The notes under the pieces: model-generated
What the model saw: only the letters and a program-made list of their open reading frames with translations
What the model was told of the DNA's origin: nothing
The model's database searches: none
Program-made: the position numbers and the translations under genes
Origin: Helicobacter anseris
GTDB lineage: Bacteria; Campylobacterota; Campylobacteria; Campylobacterales; Helicobacteraceae
Assembly: GCF_003364335.1 (NCBI RefSeq)
Contig: NZ_NXLX01000005.1
Coordinates: 1 to 64,000, forward strand
Direction: 5' to 3'
DNA: 64,000 nt
Part shown: in pieces, positions 39,261 through 47,379 of the stretch
Position numbering within the stretch: the first letter of the stretch is position 1
Layout: each line of letters starts with the position of its first letter

Positions 39261-40396
39261 ATTTTTTTCGCATTCTTATAGAGGAATTTAAGGCCGTATT
39301 TAGCAACGGAACTATTTTGCTTATAGTGCTTGGCGGTTCTTTGATGTATGCTTTTTTATATCCCACACCTTATAAAAAAGATGTGATTAGAAAGCAACAA
39401 ATTGCAATAATAGATATGGATAAAACAAATACATCAAGAGAATTGATATTTTTTGTAAGCGCCTTACCGCAAGTGAGTATTGAGTATGTTTTAGATTCTC
39501 AAAAAGCAGCAAAGGATTTGTTGTTAGAAAATAAGATTTTTGGATATTTGGTAATACCAGAGGGATTTGAATCTAATGTACATAAGGGAATACCTATCTA
39601 TCTTGGGTATGTTGCAAATGCTTCTTATTTTTCTGTCTATGGAACAATTGTAGAAGGATTAAATAATGCTGCAAACGCGCTAGGGGATCAAATAAAAATT
39701 GAAATGAAAATGATTCAAAATCATTATTTGGTGCATGAAGCCAATCTTTTAACAAAGGATTCTATCCCATTATTCAATTCAAGTATCGGATATTTAAATT
39801 ATGCTTTAGCAGCAGTGCTAATTTTTATTTTACATCAAACTGCTATCGGCGGAACAATGCTAATTGGGGCTTTTCAAAATTATGAAAATAATCCAGATAG
39901 CTATTACATCAAAGCATCATCTTTGCAACTGATAATAGCTAGATTTTTGGTGTTTGGAGCAATATACTTTATTTTATTTTTATTATTTTTTGGTTTTTTC
40001 TTTCAGATGTATCATGTTAATATTCAAGCAAATTGGCTAGATTTTTGGTGTTTTGCATTTGTATTTATTTTTGCAATTCTTTCTCTTGGAATCTTTTTGG
40101 GATTTTTGATTAAAGACACTTCTTTGCCAACCCAAATTGTGCTTGTTTCATCATTGCCCATTGTGTTTGTTTTAGGGTTTATTTGGCCAAGTGATTTGAT
40201 TCCAGATTTTTTAAAGTATTTGGCAAATTTTATTCCAGCATACCATGGTATCAATGGTTTTTTGAGATTAAATCAAATGGGTGCGCATCTTGAGCAGATT
40301 ATGCCCCATTTCTTTTGGTTACTTGCTTTAGGGGGAATATTTAGCAGTTTTGCATATTTTTATAGAAATAGAAAAATAAAGCGGATGAAGAATTAG
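39257..40396 (+). CDS. ABC-2 type permease (YhhJ/YbhR-like), second
   Basis: A 379-aa permease with the same layout as its neighbour (N-terminal helix, loop with IAIIDMDKTNTSRELIFFV, five C-terminal helices), evidently an ancient duplicate. The TTG start overlaps the preceding stop as TTGA. The two permeases likely form a heterodimeric pore. The ATPase partner must lie elsewhere. Confidence 0.9.
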   Translation: MNFFRILIEEFKAVFSNGTILLIVLGGSLMYAFLYPTPYKKDVIRKQQIAIIDMDKTNTSRELIFFVSALPQVSIEYVLDSQKAAKDLLLENKIFGYLVIPEGFESNVHKGIPIYLGYVANASYFSVYGTIVEGLNNAANALGDQIKIEMKMIQNHYLVHEANLLTKDSIPLFNSSIGYLNYALAAVLIFILHQTAIGGTMLIGAFQNYENNPDSYYIKASSLQLIIARFLVFGAIYFILFLLFFGFFFQMYHVNIQANWLDFWCFAFVFIFAILSLGIFLGFLIKDTSLPTQIVLVSSLPIVFVLGFIWPSDLIPDFLKYLANFIPAYHGINGFLRLNQMGAHLEQIMPHFFWLLALGGIFSSFAYFYRNRKIKRMKN

Positions 40397-40459
40397 TTAT
40401 TAAGATTCAGGGTTACTATGATAAAATAGAAATATCATATTAAAAACAAGGAGAATAAA

Positions 40460-40681
40460 ATGTTTCACGAATATAGAGATGAAATTTCAAAATTAAAACA
40501 ACAAAATGCACATTTTGAGAAGATTTTTAATGAGCATAATGAACTAGATCAAAAGATTACAAATGCAGAAAATGGTATTGAGCCTTTAGGTAATCTTGAA
40601 ATTGAAACCTTAAAAAAGCAAAAATTGCTTTTAAAAGATCAAGTATATGCAATGATAATGGAGTATAAAAAATCTAATTAG
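40460..40681 (+). CDS. Small coiled-coil protein, DUF465 (YdcH-like)
   Basis: A 73-aa helical hairpin protein (FHEYRDEISKLKQQNAHFEK and EIETLKKQKLLLKDQVYAMI) matching DUF465. Function unknown. A strong AAGGAG site precedes the ATG. Its stop overlaps the convergent fumarase beta stop by 4 bases. Confidence 0.85.
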   Translation: MFHEYRDEISKLKQQNAHFEKIFNEHNELDQKITNAENGIEPLGNLEIETLKKQKLLLKDQVYAMIMEYKKSN

Positions 40682-41232
40682 TATTTTTGATAGGGTTTTT
40701 GCCCTATCTCATAGAAGTTGTTTCCAAAACAATCAATAGCCACGATAGCAGGAAAGTCTTTTATTGTGAGTTTTGCTATTGCTTCTGGTCCTAATTCTTT
40801 GTAAGCAAGTATTTCATATTCTAATATACACTGAGAAATAAGAGCCGCAGCCCCTCCAACAGCTACCATATAAACTACCTGGTTTGCAATCATACAATCA
40901 ATAACTTCTTGACTTCTATATCCCTTTCCAATCATGCCACTGATTCCATTTTCTATCATCATGGGGGTGTATTTATCCATTCTACCACTTGTTGTAGGTC
41001 CTGCTGAACCAATAATTTGATTAGGTTTTGCTGGACTTGGACCTAAGTAATAAATAATTTGATTTTTCAAATCTATGGGAAATTTTTCTTGTCGTTGATA
41101 AGCTTCAAATAGTGCTTTATGTGCCGCATCTCTTGCAGCTAGTATATTTCCAGAGATAAGAACTTTATCCCCAGCTTTAAGTTTTTGGCAGACCTGTTTA
41201 TTAAAAGGTGCTTGTAAATGTATAGTTTGCAT
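40678..41232 (-). CDS. Fumarate hydratase class I, beta subunit
   Basis: A 184-aa C-terminal-type domain of class I fumarase, with KAGDKVLISGNILAARDAAH, GPTTSGRMDKYTP and VAIDCFGNNFYEIG. It completes the active site formed with the alpha subunit and catalyses fumarate/malate interconversion in the TCA cycle. L-tartrate dehydratase beta is the close alternative, but the TCA context favours fumarase. It lies 9 bases after the alpha gene. H. pylori, as I recall, uses class II FumC instead. Confidence 0.9.
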   Translation of the reverse strand: MQTIHLQAPFNKQVCQKLKAGDKVLISGNILAARDAAHKALFEAYQRQEKFPIDLKNQIIYYLGPSPAKPNQIIGSAGPTTSGRMDKYTPMMIENGISGMIGKGYRSQEVIDCMIANQVVYMVAVGGAAALISQCILEYEILAYKELGPEAIAKLTIKDFPAIVAIDCFGNNFYEIGQKPYQKY

Positions 41233-41241
41233 ACATGACTC

Positions 41242-42087
41242 CTAGATTATCGCATGTGCATGCCGTGCTGCATGACAATTTATATTGATGGCAACAGGAA
41301 GACCTGCAATGTGCGTAGGATACCACTCAATATTTACTCCAAAAGCGGTGGTATTGCCTCCTAAACCTTGTGGCCCAATACCTGTTTGATTTGCCAATAG
41401 GAGTAAATCCTCTTCAAGTTGCGCATACAAAGGATGAGGATTTTTGGAATCTATTGGGCGTATAGCAGCTTGTTTTGCTAGGATGGCTGCTTTTTCTATT
41501 GTTCCTCCAATGCCCACCCCAATCACCATAGGAGGGCAGGCATTTGGTCCTGCTAGTTTTATGGCTTCTAAAAATATTTTTTTAACACCATCTATCCCAT
41601 CTGCAGGGACAAGCATTTTTAAAATACTTTTATTTTCACTACCAAAACCCTTTGCCGCAACAATAAAATCTATATTATTACCCCTTACTATTTGTGTGTA
41701 AATAACTGCAGGAGTATTATCTTTTGTATTTTTTCTTTCAAACAATGGCTCATTGACTACAGATTTTCTCAAAAAACCATCAGTATATCCCAAAGCCACA
41801 CCCTTTTGTATCGCTTCTTCAAAATCCCCATCAATAATTCTAACATCTTGTCCTACTTTAGCAAAAATAACACACATACCTGTATCTTGGCAAATTGGCA
41901 TCATTTTATTTTTTGCAATTTTTGCATTTTCAATCAAGGTGTCTATGATATTTTTTCCAAGAGGAGAAGTTTCTGTGTGTTGTGCAAGTAAAAAGGCATT
42001 TTTAATATCAGGGGTTTGGATACAACAAGCATCTATGCATAGTTTTTTAATCGTTTGTGTAATAAGTGTGCAAGAGATTTCTTTCAT
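41242..42087 (-). CDS. Fumarate hydratase class I, alpha subunit
   Basis: A 281-aa iron-sulfur alpha subunit with conserved cysteines in MPICQDTGMCVIF, GPNACPPMVIGVGIGG and NINCHAARHAHA for an oxygen-labile [4Fe-4S] cluster. A TATAAT box lies at 42110-42105, with an AAGGA site before the ATG. The two-subunit enzyme suits a microaerophile. Tartrate dehydratase alpha is the alternative. Confidence 0.9.
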   Translation of the reverse strand: MKEISCTLITQTIKKLCIDACCIQTPDIKNAFLLAQHTETSPLGKNIIDTLIENAKIAKNKMMPICQDTGMCVIFAKVGQDVRIIDGDFEEAIQKGVALGYTDGFLRKSVVNEPLFERKNTKDNTPAVIYTQIVRGNNIDFIVAAKGFGSENKSILKMLVPADGIDGVKKIFLEAIKLAGPNACPPMVIGVGIGGTIEKAAILAKQAAIRPIDSKNPHPLYAQLEEDLLLLANQTGIGPQGLGGNTTAFGVNIEWYPTHIAGLPVAININCHAARHAHAII

Positions 42088-42104
42088 TAAAATCCTTTTT
42101 GGGG

Positions 42105-42110
42105 ATTATA
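42105..42110 (-). promoter_or_regulatory. Minus-10 box of the fumarase operon (TATAAT)
   Basis: A perfect TATAAT on the minus strand, 18 bases before the alpha-subunit ATG. The implied leader is very short. Confidence 0.55.
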
Positions 42111-42141
42111 TAGCATTTTTGAAAAATGTATCAAATAATGT

Positions 42142-42147
42142 TATAAA
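42142..42147 (+). promoter_or_regulatory. Candidate minus-10 box of the tatB operon (TATAAA)
   Basis: TATAAA followed by ATA, about 58 bases before the tatB ATG, in the divergent gap with the fumarase genes. Confidence 0.4.
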
Positions 42148-42204
42148 ATACTAAAAAGATATTTTACTTTATTTTTTAAAGTAGGGATTTGGAGTTTAAT
42201 TTCT

Positions 42205-42651
42205 ATGTTTGGTTTTAGCATTTTTGAAGTTTTAGTTGTTTTGGTTGTGGCAATTATTTTTCTTGGGCCAGATAAATTACCAAAACTTATTGTAGATATC
42301 GTAAAATTTTTTAAGGTAGTGAAAAAAACACTTAATGAAGCTAAAGAAACTTTTGATAAAGAATTGCAGATTAGTGAAATCAAAAAAGAAGCCCTAGAAT
42401 ATAAAAAGCAGTTTGAAGATAGTGTTGATTCTGTGACAAAAGATGTGCAACTTTCAGACATTGATACAATGTTTGATGAATATAAAAGCAAAGAGAATCT
42501 AGAAGTAGAGCAAAAATCCAATAACAATGAAGTGCAGATAGAATCACATGCTCAAGAAGCAAAACAAAATCCAAAGAATAAAAAAACAACAGTTAAACCA
42601 AAAATAGGTAAAACTACAAGTTTTAAAAAGAAAGAGGCAAAAGATGTTTGA
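42205..42651 (+). CDS. tatB: Sec-independent translocase subunit TatB
   Basis: A 148-aa protein with an N-terminal membrane helix (MFGFSIFEVLVVLVVAIIFL), the GPDKLPK hinge, an amphipathic helix and a long charged tail, the TatB layout. With TatC it recognises twin-arginine substrates. It overlaps tatC by 8 bases. Gene order tatB-tatC-queA-rsmG matches H. pylori HP1060-HP1063. Confidence 0.94.
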   Translation: MFGFSIFEVLVVLVVAIIFLGPDKLPKLIVDIVKFFKVVKKTLNEAKETFDKELQISEIKKEALEYKKQFEDSVDSVTKDVQLSDIDTMFDEYKSKENLEVEQKSNNNEVQIESHAQEAKQNPKNKKTTVKPKIGKTTSFKKKEAKDV

Positions 42652-43369
42652 AGATTTAAAGCCACATATTCAAGATTTGCGTAAGCGTTTAGTAATTTCT
42701 GTGGGAACATTAGTGGTATTTTTTATTTTATGTTTTAGTTTTTGGCGTGAGGTTTTTGAATTTATTAAAAAGCCCCTTGAATTAGCATTTGAACATCAAA
42801 TTCAAGGTATGTTAATACAGACTGCTCCAGCAGAGGGAATTATTGTAGCAATGAAAGTAAGTTTTTTTGCTGCACTTGGAATTTCTATACCTGTTATTTT
42901 TTGGCAAATCTGGGAATTTGTAGCCCCAGGTCTTTATAAGCACGAGAAGAAAGTGGTATTGCCATTTGTCTTTTTTGGTAGTTCTATGTTTGCAATAGGG
43001 GTTGTTTTTTCTTATTTTGTTGCCTTTCCTTATGCTTTAAAATATATCTTGATGTTTGGTAATGATGAATTTGTTGCAAATATTACAGCTGCTAATTATG
43101 TAACTTTTTTTACGCGTTTTGTATTGGGTTTTGGGATTGCTTTTGAATTGCCTGTTTTGGCGTTCTTTTTGGCAAAAATTGATTTGATTACAGATAAAAC
43201 ACTAACAAAAAATTTTAAGTATGCTGTTGTTTTGATTTTTATTGTTGCAGCAATCGTTACTCCTCCTGATGTTTTATCTCAGATTTTTATGGCATTACCT
43301 CTTATACTGCTTTATGGATTCTCAATTTTGATTGTTAAGATGGTAAATCCTGAAGCAAAAAAAGGTTAA
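42644..43369 (+). CDS. tatC: Sec-independent translocase subunit TatC
   Basis: A 241-aa six-helix membrane protein with the conserved HIQDLRKRLV start, the FWQIWEFVAPGLYKHEKK loop and the FALPV-like FELPVLAFFLAK segment. It is the receptor core of the Tat translocase. Possible clients in this window include the iron-sulfur protein at 32391. Confidence 0.97.
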   Translation: MFEDLKPHIQDLRKRLVISVGTLVVFFILCFSFWREVFEFIKKPLELAFEHQIQGMLIQTAPAEGIIVAMKVSFFAALGISIPVIFWQIWEFVAPGLYKHEKKVVLPFVFFGSSMFAIGVVFSYFVAFPYALKYILMFGNDEFVANITAANYVTFFTRFVLGFGIAFELPVLAFFLAKIDLITDKTLTKNFKYAVVLIFIVAAIVTPPDVLSQIFMALPLILLYGFSILIVKMVNPEAKKG

Positions 43370-43374
43370 ATTTT

Positions 43375-44391
43375 TTGAGAGAATTTGATTTAAAAAGCTA
43401 TGACTATCATCTTCCAGTAGATTTGATAGCAAAATATCCTGTATCTCCAAAGGAAGATGCAAGGCTCTTAGTTTTTAATAGGAAAGATAAAACAATAGTT
43501 CATACAAGTTTTAAATATTTGTTTGATTTTGTGCCAAAAGACTATCTTTTTGTATTTAATGACACAAAAGTAATTAAAGCAAGGGTTTTTGGCAAAAAAA
43601 CAACAGGTGCAAAAGTTGAAGTTTTATTTCATAAAAAAATAAGCGATGGTTTTTTGGTTCAAATCAGAGGGAAAATAAAGGTCGATGATATTATTATTTT
43701 GGATCAAAATTTTTATATAAAAGTTTGTAAATTATTTGAAGATGGATATCGCTTGGTGCGTTGTTTTCATTTGAATCAAGAAATATTTGAAATATCTAAA
43801 ATGTGCGATCTTATCGGTCATGTTCCATTACCCCCGTATATTAAAAGAGAAGATGAACAATTGGATATAGAGGAATATCAAAGTGTTTTTGCAAAAAATT
43901 ATGGTGCAGTTGCAGCTCCTACGGCATCATTGCATTTTTCTGAATCTATGATGCGATATGTTTTAGAACATTATAAAAAAGTTTTTTTGACTTTGCATGT
44001 TGGTGCTGGAACTTTTGCTAGTGTTGAAAGTAAGGATATCAGAGAGCATAAAATTCATAGTGAAACCCTTTTGGCTTCTAAACAAAGTATTGATAGCATT
44101 AAGAAAGCCAAATCTATTATATGTGTAGGCACAACCGCAATGCGATCTGTTGAGTTTCTTGCAAGAATAGGAGATGAGGAATATGAGGGTGAGTGTGATA
44201 TTTTTTTGCATTTGGGCAATCCTCCTATTAAAACTTCCGCTCTTTTAACAAATTTTCATTTGCCAAAATCTTCTCTTATTATGCTTGTAAGCTCAATGGT
44301 GGGTTTGGATACTTGTATGTGGCTTTATGATGAAGCAATAAAACATCAGTATCGATTCTATTCTTATGGCGATGGAATGTTGATTTTATGA
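43375..44391 (+). CDS. queA: S-adenosylmethionine:tRNA ribosyltransferase-isomerase
   Basis: Makes epoxyqueuosine in the wobble position of GUN-anticodon tRNAs. The 338-aa protein has the conserved YDYHLPVDLIAKYP start, VFNDTKVIKARV, AAPTASLHF and LTLHVGAGTFASV segments. The TTG start at 43375 lies 5 bases after tatC. It overlaps rsmG by 4 bases. Confidence 0.96.
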   Translation: MREFDLKSYDYHLPVDLIAKYPVSPKEDARLLVFNRKDKTIVHTSFKYLFDFVPKDYLFVFNDTKVIKARVFGKKTTGAKVEVLFHKKISDGFLVQIRGKIKVDDIIILDQNFYIKVCKLFEDGYRLVRCFHLNQEIFEISKMCDLIGHVPLPPYIKREDEQLDIEEYQSVFAKNYGAVAAPTASLHFSESMMRYVLEHYKKVFLTLHVGAGTFASVESKDIREHKIHSETLLASKQSIDSIKKAKSIICVGTTAMRSVEFLARIGDEEYEGECDIFLHLGNPPIKTSALLTNFHLPKSSLIMLVSSMVGLDTCMWLYDEAIKHQYRFYSYGDGMLIL

Positions 44392-44927
44392 GCACAAAAT
44401 TAGAAGATTTTACAAATTTATTGCTTGAGTGGAATTGTATTCATAATCTTGGAGGTAATTTAGATAAAGCATTGATTGAAAACTATATTTTAGATAGTAT
44501 CTATCCCTTAGATTTTATACAGCCATTTAGTAAGTGTATGGATATTGGAAGTGGGGCTGGTTTCCCTGCAATTCCTTTGGCCATTAAAAATCCAGATCAA
44601 GAGTTTTTTTTAGTGGAGCCTAGAAAAAAAAGAAGTGCTTTTTTGCAATATATTTGCACAGAAATAGGTTTATGCAATGTTGTAGTTTGCAAAAAGAGAA
44701 TACAGGATATGGATAAAGCAATTAGAGTTGATTTGATTACCTCAAGAGCTTTAATGGCTACAAAAGAGCTGATTAAACTCAGCGGGCATTTTTTGGAACA
44801 AGATGGATATTTTTTATTTTACAAAGGTGTAAAATTAGAGGATGAAATTTGCTGTGATATAAAAAAGTATCCTCATAATGACCAAAGAATTTATTTTTAT
44901 GAAAGGAAAGAGTTTTGCGATTTTTAG
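44388..44927 (+). CDS. rsmG: 16S rRNA (guanine-N7) methyltransferase RsmG
   Basis: Methylates G527 (E. coli numbering) of 16S rRNA; loss confers low-level streptomycin resistance. The 179-aa protein has the SAM site MDIGSGAGFPAIPLA and the FLVEPRKKRSAFL segment. Slightly short for the family, but core motifs are intact. It overlaps the next gene by 13 bases. Confidence 0.94.
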   Translation: MSTKLEDFTNLLLEWNCIHNLGGNLDKALIENYILDSIYPLDFIQPFSKCMDIGSGAGFPAIPLAIKNPDQEFFLVEPRKKRSAFLQYICTEIGLCNVVVCKKRIQDMDKAIRVDLITSRALMATKELIKLSGHFLEQDGYFLFYKGVKLEDEICCDIKKYPHNDQRIYFYERKEFCDF

Positions 44928-45124
44928 TTGTATTTGCTATTGTTGTTGGAGTATTGTGGTATTTTTTAAGGGATAAGAAAGGATTGAAGAAAAATAAAAA
45001 ATCTAATGAAGAGATGATGGTAGAGTGTAGTGAATGTGGAACTTTTATTAGTGTAAAAGAAGGGATAGTTTATCAAAATAAGTGTTTTTGTTCTAAGGAA
45101 TGTTTTCAGAAGGATAGAAGATGA
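44915..45124 (+). CDS. Small membrane-anchored zinc-ribbon protein (PP0621/TRASH-like)
   Basis: A 69-aa protein with an N-terminal membrane helix (about 2-17), a basic linker and a C-terminal Cys set (CSECGTFIS and CFCSKECF) suited to metal binding. The TTG start at 44915 has GAAAGGAAAGAG upstream. It overlaps both neighbours and belongs to the tat-queA-rsmG transcript. Function unknown. Confidence 0.75.
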   Translation: MRFLVVFAIVVGVLWYFLRDKKGLKKNKKSNEEMMVECSECGTFISVKEGIVYQNKCFCSKECFQKDRR

Positions 45125-45495
45125 TTATCATAGGTTATTATCCTATTGTTTCAGAGAGTTTTTCTAAAATTTCAGATATTGAGGGTATAGATAACACACA
45201 AGGACTAGTTTGGTTTGATAGTAGTGATGATAAAATGTTTTTTTTATCTAGATTTTGTTTGCAAAATAATGTTCCTTATGCCGTTAAAATTGAAAATATT
45301 AAAGATCTTTTAATTTATGCAAACCTTAAGGCAAAGTATGTTTTGTTGCAAAAGTCTCCAGAAAAGTATCAAAAAATAGCAGAAACTTATTTGCTAGATA
45401 CAAAAATTTTATATATCATTGAAGAGATTGAAGAGATTGAAGAGATTGCAAAGATGGGTATTGATGGGGTAATATTTGAGCAAGTGCTTTGTTAA
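45121..45495 (+). CDS. Hypothetical protein with short EEI repeat
   Basis: A 124-aa soluble protein, not recognised. It has a flavodoxin-like feel of alternating strands and helices but no motif. A 9-base unit repeated three times encodes IEEIEEIEEI near residues 100-109 and could expand or contract in frame. It overlaps the upstream gene by 4 bases and precedes tRNA-Ser. Confidence 0.65.
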   Translation: MIIIGYYPIVSESFSKISDIEGIDNTQGLVWFDSSDDKMFFLSRFCLQNNVPYAVKIENIKDLLIYANLKAKYVLLQKSPEKYQKIAETYLLDTKILYIIEEIEEIEEIAKMGIDGVIFEQVLC

Positions 45496-45510
45496 TTTTA
45501 AAATCAGTGT

Positions 45511-45516
45511 TATAAT
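45511..45516 (+). promoter_or_regulatory. Minus-10 box of tRNA-Ser (TATAAT)
   Basis: A perfect TATAAT, 30 bases before the mature 5' end of the tRNA. Confidence 0.6.
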
Positions 45517-45545
45517 TACTTTCTTAAACTTTAATCAGGTATCAA

Positions 45546-45633
45546 GGGGAGATGTCCGAGTGGTTGAAGGAGCACGCCTGGAACGCGTGTAAGGTGCAAG
45601 CCTTCGAGGGTTCGAATCCCTCTCTCTCCGCCA
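45546..45633 (+). tRNA. tRNA-Ser (anticodon GGA)
   Basis: An 88-base class II tRNA. The acceptor stem GGGGAGA pairs with TCTCTCC (one G-U at position 3:70). It has a D arm, an anticodon stem-loop CACGCCTGGAACGCGTG with GGA, a long variable arm (AGGTGCAAGCCTT), a T arm GAGGG-TTCGAAT-CCCTC, discriminator G and encoded CCA. It reads UCC and UCU. The G3-U70 pair is unusual for a serine tRNA. Confidence 0.97.
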
Positions 45634-45705
45634 TATTTTCACACACATAAGCTTATCTTTATTTACTTTTTGATACAATCCGCAAAAATAACTTTGGAGT
45701 TTTTG

Positions 45706-46332
45706 GTGGTTAAGTGGATTATTTTTGGTTTTGCATCACTTATCTTAACGGGCTGTTCTATTTTAAATATTTTTCAAGGTAGTTTTGCACAAGATGATTG
45801 GGAAATAGAAAAGATTGTTGTTAAGAATAAAGAATATTTGGCTTTAGGAGAGCTGAAAGAATTGGCATTGCAAAAATTACAGCAACAACAAAAAAACACA
45901 ATGGAAGAGAATCAAGAAGCACAACAAGATGAAAATAATACATCTGAGGGCAATTTGCAAGATTTTGATACTCAAGGTAGTTTATTGCAACAGAGCGATG
46001 AACAAGAGACAAAAGAGGATACCTTGCAAGATCTACAGGAACTAGCTCAAATTGATGAGGTATCTACACTAAGGTTTGATACCAAACAGAGTAAAATTTT
46101 TGGAGTTGCTGCGTGTAATAATTTTTCTGCAGACTATTCTTGGAAAGATGCAGACAATATAGAGATTTATGAAGTAAATATTACAAGAAAGTTATGTAGC
46201 CCATCTCAGGTTATGGGATTTGAACTTCGCTTTGCTAGAAATCTAAAAAATATATTTTTTGTGGAGAAAAAGGGCAAGACAGCAATGATACTTAAAAATA
46301 AAGACGTTCAGATTTTTTTAAAAGCAAGATGA
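45706..46332 (+). CDS. Lipoprotein with META/HslJ-like domain
   Basis: A 208-aa predicted lipoprotein: signal with lipobox (LILTGC), a Gln/Glu-rich low-complexity middle (about 55-120) and a C-terminal META-like domain (GVAACNNFSADYSW). I chose GTG 45706, which has GGAG 6 bases upstream and starts the signal peptide; the upstream TTG 45670 would add residues without signal character. META/HslJ proteins are periplasmic or outer-membrane associated with unclear function. It overlaps yigZ by 4 bases. Confidence 0.8.
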   Translation: MVKWIIFGFASLILTGCSILNIFQGSFAQDDWEIEKIVVKNKEYLALGELKELALQKLQQQQKNTMEENQEAQQDENNTSEGNLQDFDTQGSLLQQSDEQETKEDTLQDLQELAQIDEVSTLRFDTKQSKIFGVAACNNFSADYSWKDADNIEIYEVNITRKLCSPSQVMGFELRFARNLKNIFFVEKKGKTAMILKNKDVQIFLKAR

Positions 46333-46919
46333 AAATTATAACAGAAGAAGTAGTTGCTAATTTTGAATGTAAGAAATCTATTTTTTTAAGTTTTGTTTTC
46401 CCTTTTAGTTTTTTTGAAGAGAGAATGATGCAGTTAAGATTGGAGCATTCAAAGGCAGTGCATTTTGTATATGCTTATCGGTTTTTTCAAGATGGACAGA
46501 TATTAGAGCGTTTTAGTGATGATGGAGAGCCAAAGGGAAGTTCTGGTATGCCTGTTTTAAGTGTGTTGAGGGGTTATAACATGGTAAATACTGCTGCTAT
46601 TGTTGTTCGTTATTTTGGAGGCACTCTTCTTGGTGTTGGTGGTTTGGTAAGGGCATATACAAATGGAGTTGTTAGCTGTTTAAAGGAAGCTGAAGCAAAA
46701 GATAAACTAAAAGATTTTTTAATACAAGAGCAAAGGATTATTCATTGTCCTTATGCTTTATTAAGTAGGGTTGAATATTGCGCTAAAGTTTTAGATATCT
46801 CCCTTCAAAAAGAAGAGTTTGGAGTGGATAATGTGGTATTGAGACTTTATGCACAAAAAGATAAACTTGAGTTATTTGAATCTCAATACAAAGAATTGCA
46901 TTTTAAAGGAGTATCTTAG
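46329..46919 (+). CDS. YigZ/IMPACT family protein
   Basis: A 196-aa protein with the UPF0029/IMPACT core (FSDDGEPKGSSGMPVLSVL; AAIVVRYFGGTLLGVGGLVR) and a C-terminal ferredoxin-fold part. The bacterial family is associated with ribosomes or translation but has no settled activity. It is translationally coupled to the lipoprotein gene by a 4-base overlap. Confidence 0.92.
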   Translation: MKIITEEVVANFECKKSIFLSFVFPFSFFEERMMQLRLEHSKAVHFVYAYRFFQDGQILERFSDDGEPKGSSGMPVLSVLRGYNMVNTAAIVVRYFGGTLLGVGGLVRAYTNGVVSCLKEAEAKDKLKDFLIQEQRIIHCPYALLSRVEYCAKVLDISLQKEEFGVDNVVLRLYAQKDKLELFESQYKELHFKGVS

Positions 46920-46921
46920 TC

Positions 46922-47368
46922 ATGGATAATGTAATGTTTTTTAATATTCTAAAAATTCTTCATATTATTTCTGTTGTATCTTGGATGGCAGCACTTTTTT
47001 ATTTGCCAAGACTTTTTGTTTATCATAGTGAGCATTTTTCCAACAAAGGTTTTTTGGATGTTGTAAAAATTCAAGAAAAAAAATTGTTTGATATGATTGC
47101 ACAGCCAGCGATGATTGGAACTTTTATTAGCGGAATTGCATTGATGATATTTTATCCAATCAGTATTTTTAAAAGTGGTATGTGGATACATATTAAACTC
47201 ACAGCAGTAATTTTATTGGTGATTTATCATTATTCTTGCTGGTTTTATCTTAAGAAATTTGAAAAAAGCTCTGTTCCTCCAAGAAGTGGTAAATTTTTTC
47301 GTTTTTATAATGAAATCCCTACGATTTTGCTGATTGTAATTGTTGTTTGTGCTGTATTGCGTTTTTAG
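46922..47368 (+). CDS. hemJ: Protoporphyrinogen oxidase HemJ
   Basis: A 148-aa four-helix membrane protein of the HemJ/UPF0093 family. It has the conserved His in [20 protein letters not shown], the [18 protein letters not shown] segment and [14 protein letters not shown]. It oxidises protoporphyrinogen IX in heme synthesis where HemG/HemY are absent. It starts 2 bases after yigZ. Confidence 0.92.
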   Translation: MDNVMFFNILKILHIISVVSWMAALFYLPRLFVYHSEHFSNKGFLDVVKIQEKKLFDMIAQPAMIGTFISGIALMIFYPISIFKSGMWIHIKLTAVILLVIYHYSCWFYLKKFEKSSVPPRSGKFFRFYNEIPTILLIVIVVCAVLRF

Positions 47369-47379
47369 GGAGGGAAGTT

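Noticed and set aside
34085-40396. The ABC-F ATPase as the missing nucleotide-binding subunit of the two ABC-2 permeases
   Set aside because: ABC-F proteins act on ribosomes, and in H. pylori the corresponding genes are not adjacent as I recall; proximity alone is weak.
45546-45633. tRNA-Ser as an integration site for a genomic island
   Set aside because: No integrase or duplicated tRNA 3' end is found nearby; flanking genes are core.
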